From: an uncultured Bacilli bacterium
Lineage (GTDB): Bacteria > Bacillota_I > Bacilli_A > RF39 > UBA660
Direction of reading: 5' to 3'
DNA: 8,152 nucleotides
NCBI GenBank assembly: GCA_947631135.1
Contig: CANRKE010000099.1
Location: forward strand, 1-8,152
Shown piece after piece: positions 1 through 5,845 of this stretch; position 1 is the stretch's first letter; each line of letters opens with the position of its first letter. The notes below the pieces were generated by a model. The model did no database searches. It was not told where the DNA came from and saw nothing but the letters and a program-made list of their open reading frames with translations. The position numbers and the translations under genes are program-made.

Positions 1-141
1 CTTGCCTTAGAATATGATCCAAATCGTGGTAGGACAGTTGATTTCTTTGTTGGTCAAGTAATGAAAAAAACGAGAGGGAAAGCTAATCCTAAAGCTGCAA
101 TGGATTTAATTAAAGAAGAATTAATGAAATTAAAAAAATAA
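1..141 (+). CDS. gatB: Asp-tRNA(Asn)/Glu-tRNA(Gln) amidotransferase subunit B, 3' end only
   Basis: Only the last 46 codons and the TAA stop are inside the window; the gene begins upstream. The tail reads VDFFVGQVMKKTRGKANPK followed by a short basic helix ending MKLKK. This is the typical end of the GatB C-terminal YqeY-like helical domain, which contacts tRNA. GatB is the kinase/tRNA-binding subunit of GatCAB, which amidates misacylated Glu-tRNA(Gln) or Asp-tRNA(Asn) in the cytoplasm. aspS starts 18 bases after the stop with its own ribosome binding site, so the two are probably in one transcript. That pairing fits indirect synthesis of Asn-tRNA, in which AspRS makes the misacylated substrate for GatCAB. 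Family assignment is secure despite the short fragment. Confidence 0.9.
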   Translation, partial: LALEYDPNRGRTVDFFVGQVMKKTRGKANPKAAMDLIKEELMKLKK

Positions 142-159
142 ACTAGAGGAGATGATTAC

Positions 160-1908
160 ATGAGTAAATATAGAACAAATACAAGTAAAGAACTAAATTT
201 AGATAGTGTTGGTGCACAAGTTAAAATTGCTGGATATTTACAAAATTATAGAGATCATGGTGGTGTATTATTTTTAGATATTAGAGATCATTATGGTATA
301 ATGCAAGTTGTTATTGATGAAGATGATAAAGATTTATTAGATTTTGCTGAACATTTATCTAAAGAAAGCGCACTAAGTATAAGTGGTGTTATTAGAAAAA
401 GAAGTGATGACACAATAAATAATAATATCTCTACAGGATTAATAGAACTTAAAGCAAATAGTATTGAAATATTATCTTCACCTATTGAAAATTTACCATT
501 TGAAATATTCCCATATAAAGATATTAAAGAAGATGTAAGATTAAAATATAGATATTTAGATTTAAGAAGAGAAAAAATGCATAATAATATCATATTTAGA
601 AGCGAATTTATTAAATATGCTAGAGAACTTATGCAAAGTATGGACTTTTTAGAAATACAAACACCAATACTTACTGCATCATCACCAGAAGGAGCACGTG
701 ATTTTGTTGTTCCATCAAGAAAACACCCATCAAAGTTTTATGCACTTCCACAAGCTCCTCAAATTTTTAAACAATTACTTATGACATCTGGATTTGATAA
801 ATATTTTCAAATTGCTCCTTGTTTTAGAGATGAAGATGCTAGAAGTGATAGAACATCAGGTGAGTTTTATCAATTAGATTTAGAATGTGCATTTGTAGAT
901 GTTGATGATATGTATGAATTAGGTCAAAAAGTTTTGTATTCCTTATTTACAAAATTCAGTAATAAAAAAGTAAATAAAGAATTTAGGAGAATAAGTTATA
1001 AAGATTCAATGTTAAAATATGGTACTGATAAACCTGATTTAAGAAATCCACTTGAAATTGTAGACTTAACTGATTGTTTTAAAGATACACAATTTAAACC
1101 ATTTAGATCTGTTACTGTACGTGGTATAAAAGTAGATAATTTATCAGATAAAAGTAATTCATGGTTCAATGAGATTGTTGATTATGCATCTAGTATTGGT
1201 ATGCCTGGTATAGGTTATATAACTATGAATAGTGATGGAACTTTTAAAGGACCTATAGATAAATTTTTGACTGATGATGAAAGAAAAATGTTAATTGAAA
1301 AGTCTGATATAAAAGTAGGTGGGGTATTATTCTTTATAGCAGATAAAACTGAATATAATAGATATTCTTCCCTAATAAGAGATGAACTAGGAAGAAAATT
1401 AAATCTTATTGATGAAGATAGATTTGAGTTATGTTTTATTGTCGATTTTCCAATGTTTGAATGGAATGATGATGAAGATAAATATGATTTTACACATAAT
1501 CCATTTAGTATGCCTCAAGGTGGAATGGACGCACTAAATAATGAAAACTTAGAAAACATTTTAGCATATCAATATGATATTGTATGTAATGGTGTTGAAC
1601 TTGTAAGTGGAGCTGTTAGAAATCATGATTTAAATATTATGAAGAAAGCTTTTGAAATTGTAGGTTATGATGAAGAAGTATTAAAAACAAGATTCGCTTC
1701 ATTGTATAATGCATTTAAATTTGCACCTCCACCTCATGCAGGTATGGCATTAGGTATTGATAGAATGCTTATGATGCTAATTGATACTGGAAACATTAAA
1801 GATATTATTGCATTTCCATTAAACAATAATGGTATTGATGCAATGATGAATTGTCCTAGTGAAATTACTGAAAAACAATTAAGAGATGTTCATATAAAAT
1901 GTAGATAA
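160..1908 (+). CDS. aspS: Aspartyl-tRNA synthetase (class II), probably non-discriminating, alphaproteobacterial-like subtype
   Basis: A cytoplasmic enzyme of 582 residues, normal for bacterial AspRS, that charges tRNA with aspartate. The ATG is preceded by an AGAGGAGATG ribosome binding site 8 bases upstream. The N-terminal OB-fold anticodon-binding domain (about 15-105) carries RDHGGVLFLDIRDHYG at 31-46. The class II core shows the TASSPEGARDF and QAPQIFKQLLM blocks (172-208), motif 2 with FRDED at 222-226, and motif 3 with GMALGIDR at 528-535. The bacterial GAD insertion lies roughly between 290 and 420. His33 of the RDHGG motif matches the His reported for non-discriminating bacterial AspRS (Leu in E. 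coli); a second determinant position seems to be Asp84 rather than Gly, so tRNA specificity is not certain. Several blocks (RTSGEFYQLD, LRNPLEIVDLTD, RFELCFIVDFPMFEWN, YDIVCNGVEL) recall alphaproteobacterial AspRS from memory. Co-directional with gatB. Confidence 0.96.
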   Translation: MSKYRTNTSKELNLDSVGAQVKIAGYLQNYRDHGGVLFLDIRDHYGIMQVVIDEDDKDLLDFAEHLSKESALSISGVIRKRSDDTINNNISTGLIELKANSIEILSSPIENLPFEIFPYKDIKEDVRLKYRYLDLRREKMHNNIIFRSEFIKYARELMQSMDFLEIQTPILTASSPEGARDFVVPSRKHPSKFYALPQAPQIFKQLLMTSGFDKYFQIAPCFRDEDARSDRTSGEFYQLDLECAFVDVDDMYELGQKVLYSLFTKFSNKKVNKEFRRISYKDSMLKYGTDKPDLRNPLEIVDLTDCFKDTQFKPFRSVTVRGIKVDNLSDKSNSWFNEIVDYASSIGMPGIGYITMNSDGTFKGPIDKFLTDDERKMLIEKSDIKVGGVLFFIADKTEYNRYSSLIRDELGRKLNLIDEDRFELCFIVDFPMFEWNDDEDKYDFTHNPFSMPQGGMDALNNENLENILAYQYDIVCNGVELVSGAVRNHDLNIMKKAFEIVGYDEEVLKTRFASLYNAFKFAPPPHAGMALGIDRMLMMLIDTGNIKDIIAFPLNNNGIDAMMNCPSEITEKQLRDVHIKCR

Positions 1909-1938
1909 ATATCTAATATTTTACTAAAAATAATTATA

Positions 1939-1979
1939 TATAAAATATCATAATCAATTATTGACTATGATATTTTATA
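1939..1979. terminator. Long AT-rich hairpin between aspS and the convergent gene, probable bidirectional terminator
   Basis: A perfect 14-bp inverted repeat, TATAAAATATCATA (1939-1952) and TATGATATTTTATA (1966-1979). The loop contains a second TCAAT/ATTGA pairing, so almost the whole element can fold. It lies about 30 bases after the aspS stop and 9 bases beyond the stop of the minus-strand gene. A CTAAAAA run on its left could serve as the U-tract for minus-strand transcripts. The + strand U-tract is poor, so termination is inferred from position and fold. Confidence 0.65.
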
Positions 1980-1988
1980 AATTTAACT

Positions 1989-2936
1989 TTAATTTTTGAT
2001 TTTTTCTAGATCTTCTATTTTTTCCTTTTCTAAATCAGTTAACTCTGATATAGTATCAATGTCCATACCTTTTTTCAACATTTTCTTCGCCGTAGCAATA
2101 GCTTGTTTTAATACACCTTTTTTTTCACCACGTTTTTCGCCATTTCTAAATATAGCTCTACTTAATACATCATATGTGGTAGTTACAATACTACCAAAGT
2201 CAATACACTTATTATTCATTACTTGGTTTGCTTCATACATACTTTCTTCCTCTCCTAACTTTTCACCTAATCTTTTATCCATATTAACTATAAATCCTAG
2301 TACCCTTTCTTTTTCATTTAAATCTGCGAGACTAATTGTATTATATAACATATTACGAACCTTTTCAAGGTTTACGTGATATATTATATAATTTTCACTC
2401 TCTACCAATCCCTTTTTCTCTTCTCTTATTAGGCTATTGTATATTTCTCTGTCGTCATTATAATAATCATAATTATCAAATGATATCATAACTGCTTTTT
2501 TGTGTAATACTTCTTCTCCTTTGTCTATCATATTATAACTTACTCCATTTAAAGTATGTAGATTCTTATTTATCGTTTCAAGAGATTTATATGTATTACA
2601 CTCAAGTAAGATATACCAGTCATCTATTACAACTAATGTATCTGCAATACTTCTTCTATGAAAAATGTTTGCTATATTAATCTCTGGATTATCTATTATC
2701 ATGTTATCTTTAATATATTCATATTCAAGCGGTATAAAGAAAGATATAACTTTAGCAGTATAACTTCTTATTTTGAATAATTCTTTAAATAGAGAATCCA
2801 TATAACAAGGTAGTCTATAATCGGGGTATTTTAAGAATAACTTTTTAAATTCTTCCCTTGATTTATTCTTTTTGTTATTTATAATTTTGAATTCATTTAA
2901 AAATTTATTTTCTTCTTTTATATCTATTAGTGGCAA
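1989..2936 (-). CDS. Rpn-like PD-(D/E)XK nuclease / putative transposase family protein
   Basis: A 315-residue protein that resembles Rpn (recombination-promoting nuclease, YhgA-like) proteins. The central segment IADTLVVIDDWYILLECN (97-114) looks like the PD-(D/E)XK strand pair, with Asp99 and Glu112 as likely metal ligands. The third position is Asn114 rather than the usual Lys or Gln, so activity is uncertain. The C-terminal tail, NGEKRGEKKG (265-274) then KKMLKKGMDIDTISELTDLE, is the charged repeat plus short helix common at the end of this family. The start chosen is TTG at 2936: GGAGGTGA on the minus strand sits 5-8 bases before it, and no start further upstream is as well placed. The first ATG upstream (2951) overlaps that ribosome binding site. 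The gene converges on aspS and diverges from the fibre-like locus. Such genes occur as scattered multicopy families; no mobile-element ends are visible here. Family call is moderate. Confidence 0.7.
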   Translation of the reverse strand: MPLIDIKEENKFLNEFKIINNKKNKSREEFKKLFLKYPDYRLPCYMDSLFKELFKIRSYTAKVISFFIPLEYEYIKDNMIIDNPEINIANIFHRRSIADTLVVIDDWYILLECNTYKSLETINKNLHTLNGVSYNMIDKGEEVLHKKAVMISFDNYDYYNDDREIYNSLIREEKKGLVESENYIIYHVNLEKVRNMLYNTISLADLNEKERVLGFIVNMDKRLGEKLGEEESMYEANQVMNNKCIDFGSIVTTTYDVLSRAIFRNGEKRGEKKGVLKQAIATAKKMLKKGMDIDTISELTDLEKEKIEDLEKIKN

Positions 2937-3270
2937 TGTTATCACCTCCATTTCTATACATGAATGAATTCTTAAATAACCCCTCAATATATTATTCTAA
3001 AAAAATTGCTAAAAGTATTTAATTTTTTTCAACTTTTTTCATTTTTTTGATAACAAGTAAAACAATCTTATAAATTTGTAAAACTTGAATTTATGAAAAC
3101 AAACAATGTCATAAAATTTAATGTTTAAATAAAAATACATTAAACATTAAGAAATGTACTACAAATAATATTAAATATTTTTGTTGAAATTTATATTATA
3201 TTAAAAAAATTGTAGTAAATATTTTTAAATTTACACACTTTATAAAAAATATTTTTTAAATTAGTACTTT
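2937..3270. other. AT-rich divergent intergenic region with phased T-tracts
   Basis: About 390 bases separate the two divergent genes (2937-3325) and I see no coding potential. Three T-tracts at 3023-3029, 3034-3039 and 3042-3048 are centred close to 10 bases apart, a pattern expected to bend DNA. An 11-bp inverted repeat lies at 3118-3150. TACTACAA (3157-3164) is matched by TTGTAGTA (3210-3217). AAATATTTTT occurs three times, at 3173, 3217 and 3247. The minus-strand gene's promoter should be near 2985-3030, but no convincing box pair stands out. Functions are inferred only. Confidence 0.5.
3118..3150. repeat. Perfect 11-bp inverted repeat upstream of the fibre-like operon
   Basis: TTAATGTTTAA (3118-3128) and TTAAACATTAA (3140-3150) are exact reverse complements around an 11-base loop. 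It lies about 120 bases upstream of the likely -35 of the first A gene and has no U-tract, so it could be a regulator binding site or an RNA hairpin. In sequence this AT-rich, chance occurrence is possible. Confidence 0.4.
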
Positions 3271-3310
3271 TTGATTGACTCGATATTAAAAATATGATAA
3301 ATTATAATTG
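3271..3310 (+). promoter_or_regulatory. Probable sigma-A promoter of the A1-B1 unit
   Basis: TTGATT (3271-3276), a 16-base gap and TATGAT (3293-3298) make a reasonable housekeeping promoter ending 27 bases before the A1 start codon. The 18 bases from the -10 onward (3293-3310) recur at 5122-5139 before A2 with one mismatch, while the flanks differ, which supports function. The block contains the palindrome AATTATAATT (3300-3309) near the expected transcription start, a possible operator. Confidence 0.6.
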
Positions 3311-3325
3311 CGAGGAGGTAAGAAA

Positions 3326-3961
3326 ATGGATAGAGAAGAACAAAGAAACAATGGTAATAAGGTATTACTTGCAGTAATCGGTGCTGCAACATTCCTAACT
3401 GCTATGGTTGGTGCAACTTTTGCATATTTCAGTGCTACTCATACTAGTGGACCACAAACAGTAACTACTGCTAAATCTAGTTTAACAGTAACAACAACTA
3501 ATAATACTGTTACTAATATTAGACCTACAACTTGGGGTACAGGTACAAAAAAAGATAGTGACAAAGAAATAGTAAAAATGACTGTTACTGTTACTGGTAA
3601 TTCAACAGCTGCTGGTTCATATAAGCTATATCTCAATGAACCAACAATTACTTTAGGTTCAGCTAGTGGTGAAAATGAAGCTGGTAAAGCTAGTGATTTC
3701 AAATATGCTATATATGATTCAGAAGATAATGCTATAGGTAATACAGATACAGCACCAAAATCATTTACTGGAACTGAAACTACTGGTACTTCAAGTCCAG
3801 TGTTAACAACAAAAACATATGCTGCAGGTTCAATAAATGATACTTATTATGTATATGTTTGGGCTGAAAACAATACTGAAAAAGAACAAAATAAATTACA
3901 AGATCGTGAATTTAAAGTAACGTTTACTGCAGTTGCTTCTACAATAACTGCAGCTGAATAG
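3326..3961 (+). CDS. SipW-type signal peptide protein, TasA/camelysin-like subunit A1
   Basis: A small secreted protein of 211 residues. The ATG at 3326 is chosen because an AGGAGGT ribosome binding site ends 6 bases before it; the in-frame TTG 18 bases upstream would place that site inside the gene. The signal region is hydrophobic from about residue 13 to 33 and ends GATFAYFSATHTS, the pattern of SipW-dependent signal peptides. By analogy with TasA, cleavage is expected after Ala33. The mature part is Thr/Val/Ser-rich and probably beta-rich. It has an IRPTTW motif (65-70) and a C-terminal block, NDTYYVYVWAEN (171-182) then QNKLQ (188-192). The QNKLQ part resembles the QNKYQG strand region near the end of TasA. 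There is no membrane tail or sorting signal, so it is either released or polymerised. B1 follows after 28 bases. A fibre subunit role is inferred; exact family membership needs a profile search. Confidence 0.85.
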   Translation: MDREEQRNNGNKVLLAVIGAATFLTAMVGATFAYFSATHTSGPQTVTTAKSSLTVTTTNNTVTNIRPTTWGTGTKKDSDKEIVKMTVTVTGNSTAAGSYKLYLNEPTITLGSASGENEAGKASDFKYAIYDSEDNAIGNTDTAPKSFTGTETTGTSSPVLTTKTYAAGSINDTYYVYVWAENNTEKEQNKLQDREFKVTFTAVASTITAAE

Positions 3962-3989
3962 AAATAGTAATACAAAAAGGAGGGAAATC

Positions 3990-4595
3990 ATGGAAAAAAA
4001 GAATAGTAATAGTATAGTTTTAACTGTTATTGGTGTTGCAACTTTATTAGTAGCTTTAGTTGGTGCAACATTTGCATACTTTAGTGCATCAGCAACATCA
4101 GATCCAGAATCTGTTCAATCAGGACATTTAACTATATCTTCTTCACTTGATGAAGCTGATGAAAAAGATATTGTTCCTACTGAATGGAGTGAAACAATGT
4201 CTGAAAATGATGATAATATTAATATAGCTAAATTCCAATACACTGTAAATGGTTCTGGTACTACTGTTCGTGATGCTGTTTACGATGTTAAATTAACTGG
4301 TACGGTTTCATTGGCTAGTAAAGTTGAAAATGGTGTAACTGCTTCTGATCAAGGTGGAGAGGAATCAGATGTGCTATATAAATTAGTTAGTGGTGAAAGT
4401 GTTGTTGCTGAAGGTAACTACAGTCAAATTAAAACTGGTAAACAAATTTTAACTGGTAAAACATTAAATATTAGTGGTAATGATACTTACACATTATATG
4501 TATTTATTGATGAAACTAATACTAACCAAGACAAACTTCAAGGTGCCAATGTAAGTGCAACAATGGAAGCTACAGCATACACACCAAAAAGTTAA
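3990..4595 (+). CDS. SipW-type signal peptide protein, TasA/camelysin-like subunit B1
   Basis: A secreted protein of 201 residues with an AAGGAGGG ribosome binding site 5 bases before the ATG. The N-terminus (MEKKNSNS) leads into a hydrophobic stretch ending VGATFAYFSASATS, with expected cleavage after Ala29. The mature protein carries SGHLTISSSLDEA (44-56), typical of the segment after the cleavage site in this class, then IVPTEW (61-66), GTTVRDAVYDVKLTG (90-104), NDTYTLYVFIDE (164-175) and NQDKLQG (179-185). The I-x-P-x-x-W and NDTY...KLQ motifs are shared with the A proteins, so A and B are likely distant paralogues. It is translated from the same transcript as A1. There are no cysteines and no anchor. 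It probably co-assembles with A1 at the cell surface; this is inferred from pairing and family resemblance. Confidence 0.85.
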   Translation: MEKKNSNSIVLTVIGVATLLVALVGATFAYFSASATSDPESVQSGHLTISSSLDEADEKDIVPTEWSETMSENDDNINIAKFQYTVNGSGTTVRDAVYDVKLTGTVSLASKVENGVTASDQGGEESDVLYKLVSGESVVAEGNYSQIKTGKQILTGKTLNISGNDTYTLYVFIDETNTNQDKLQGANVSATMEATAYTPKS

Positions 4596-4611
4596 TAAAC
4601 AAAAAATTTAC

Positions 4612-4630
4612 AAATAAGTTATAGTTATTT
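4612..4630 (+). terminator. Weak AT-rich hairpin after B1
   Basis: AAATAA (4612-4617) pairs with TTATTT (4625-4630) around a 7-base loop, and flanking AAATTTA and TAAATATTT can partly extend the stem. It begins 17 bases after the B1 stop. The stem is all A-T and the U-tract is interrupted, so termination is likely inefficient at best. Confidence 0.3.
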
Positions 4631-4654
4631 ATAAATATTTAGGATAGTCCTTCT

Positions 4655-4688
4655 CATATGAACGATATGCAAACATATGTTCGATATG
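4655..4688. repeat. Imperfect hairpin next to a G7 run
   Basis: CATATGAAC, ATATG, a CAAA loop, CATATGTTC and ATATG fold into a 14-bp stem with two bulged G residues (4664 and 4683). It runs directly into seven G residues (4688-4694), which is striking in such AT-rich DNA. A smaller AGGA/TCCT pairing sits just upstream (4641-4651). The element lies in the 566-base gap between B1 and A2 (4596-5161). It lacks a T-run directly after the stem, so it is not a standard terminator. Confidence 0.5.
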
Positions 4689-4847
4689 GGGGGGCATATT
4701 TATTTTCTTCTTATTAACTATTTTAAATTTTAAAAAAATAAACCTCTTAAAAACGATTTTACTCTTTTATTGTTTCTTTGTTCGTCTAAATTAAAAGAGA
4801 AATAGTTATTATGAAAAGTTTTAAATTAAGATACAAATTAATGTTAA

Positions 4848-5029
4848 TACATCTTAGAAATCAATTATAGTGAAGTTAATGAATTAGATGTTATCTCTTT
4901 ATATAATGATAAATCTTTATCATTTGCAACTATCAAATTTTTACAGATATAATTGCCTATTCGGACATTGATGTTAGTGCTGATGATATAATGCCCCCCA
5001 AAGCTTTGTTGGTTTTCCAACATATATAA
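4848..5029 (+). pseudogene. Possible decayed coding remnant, unrecognised
   Basis: Part of the gap between the two A-B units reads like broken coding sequence. One frame gives INYSEVNELDVISLYNDKSL and SFATIKFLQ before a stop at 4950. A -1 shift there continues as DIIAYSDIDVSADDIMPPKA and LLVFQHI to a stop at 5029. This stretch is less AT-rich than its surroundings and the residue mix is protein-like. No start codon, ribosome binding site or recognisable family is visible. It could be the scar of a gene once between the duplicated units, or chance. Confidence 0.2.
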
Positions 5030-5121
5030 TTTTGCAATTATAAATTTATTAAATTTAATAGTGTTAATATTGTACAATTAATATATAAAATTGTTACTTA
5101 TGATATAAATCACTATTAAAA

Positions 5122-5139
5122 TATAATAAATTATAATTG
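5122..5139 (+). promoter_or_regulatory. Promoter core of the A2-B2 unit
   Basis: TATAAT (5122-5127) is a consensus -10, 34 bases before the A2 start codon. The 18-base block matches 3293-3310 before A1 except for one base and includes the palindrome AATTATAATT (5129-5138). No good -35 lies at 16-18 bases; the aligned position reads ATGATA. The second unit may therefore need an activator or be weaker than the first. Confidence 0.55.
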
Positions 5140-5161
5140 AATAAGTGAAAGGAGGTAAAAA

Positions 5162-5815
5162 ATGAAGGGATATGAGCAAAGAAATAGTGGTAATAAGATT
5201 TTACTCGCAGTAATTGGTGCTACAACATTTCTAACTGCTATGGTTGGTGCAACATTTGCGTATTTCAGTGCTACTCATACTAGTGAAAAACAGGAAATTA
5301 CTACTGCAACAGCTAGTTTAAATGTAACTACAACAAATAATAATGTTAAAGATATTAGGCCAATTGTTTGGAACGATGTTGAAAAAGAAAAAGATACTAA
5401 TAAAGAAGTTGTTAAAATAGAAGTAATTGTTACTGGTAATTCAACTGCTGATGGACAATATTCGTTGTATCTTAATGAGCCTGAAATTACTTTAAATGAG
5501 ATAAATGTTTCTGACAATGATGATGGAAGTGTTGACGATTTTAAATGGTCAGCATACACAAAAGAAGGTACAAAATTAAAAGATCCAACATCATTTACTG
5601 GTAAAAAAACTAAAGAAGGTAGTACAGGTGTCTTAATTCCTAACAGTGAACATAATTCATATACAAAAAAATATAATGCAAATGTTCCAATTAATGATAC
5701 TTACTATATATATGTCTGGGCTGAAAACAGTGCAAAAGAACAAAACAAGTTACAAGGAGTTAACTTTAATGTAACATTTACTGCAATTAGTACAACAAAA
5801 CTTGCTGATGAATAA
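5162..5815 (+). CDS. SipW-type signal peptide protein, TasA/camelysin-like subunit A2
   Basis: A 217-residue paralogue of A1, with an AAAGGAGGT ribosome binding site 5 bases before the ATG. Of the first 41 residues 35 equal A1, including the whole VGATFAYFSATHTS end of the signal region (cleavage expected after Ala33). The mature part is much more diverged, with gaps between about 112 and 175. Shared landmarks are IRPIVW (65-70), TGNSTADGQYSLYLNEPEIT (91-110), NDTYYIYVWAEN (178-189) and NKLQG (195-199). The middle is more acidic and lysine-rich than in A1 and less Thr/Ala-rich, so the exposed surface probably differs. There is no anchor or cysteine. B2 follows after 30 bases, mirroring the A1-B1 gap of 28. 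It is probably an alternative or additional fibre subunit rather than a redundant copy. Confidence 0.85.
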   Translation: MKGYEQRNSGNKILLAVIGATTFLTAMVGATFAYFSATHTSEKQEITTATASLNVTTTNNNVKDIRPIVWNDVEKEKDTNKEVVKIEVIVTGNSTADGQYSLYLNEPEITLNEINVSDNDDGSVDDFKWSAYTKEGTKLKDPTSFTGKKTKEGSTGVLIPNSEHNSYTKKYNANVPINDTYYIYVWAENSAKEQNKLQGVNFNVTFTAISTTKLADE

Positions 5816-5845
5816 ATTATTTAATATAAAAAGGAAGGAAAAAAC

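Noticed and set aside
1996..2379. A 127-codon + strand open frame opposite the Rpn-like gene
   Set aside because: It is antisense to a better supported gene, has no ribosome binding site, and is Ser/Phe/Ile-rich as expected from the complement of Lys/Glu-rich coding sequence.
2937..2987. TTG at 2987 or ATG at 2951 as start of the Rpn-like gene
   Set aside because: Neither has a well-placed ribosome binding site, while GGAGGTGA sits just before the TTG at 2936; the extra residues do not look like part of the family.
3173..3257. Three AAATATTTTT copies as a CRISPR-like or iteron array
   Set aside because: The copies are only ten bases, palindromic, unequally spaced and made only of A and T, so chance is the simpler explanation.
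3308..3325. Upstream TTG start for the A1 gene
   Set aside because: It would place the AGGAGGT ribosome binding site inside the gene; the ATG at 3326 is correctly spaced and matches the start of A2.
3326..3450. Type IV prepilin interpretation of the A and B N-termini
   Set aside because: The hydrophobic stretch lies before the expected cleavage site, and there is no short leader ending in Gly followed by Phe/Met and a Glu at position 5. The VGATFAYFS pattern fits SipW-type signals instead.
3439..3702. Minus-strand open frames opposite the A genes (also 5275-5559)
   Set aside because: Their Val/Leu/Ser-rich content mirrors the Thr/Asn/Glu-rich A proteins; they lack ribosome binding sites and appear in both copies only because the A genes are paralogous.
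4865..5077. A 70-codon minus-strand open frame in the spacer between the A-B units
   Set aside because: No ribosome binding site or recognisable domain; the opposite strand reads at least as protein-like, so it was treated as a remnant region.
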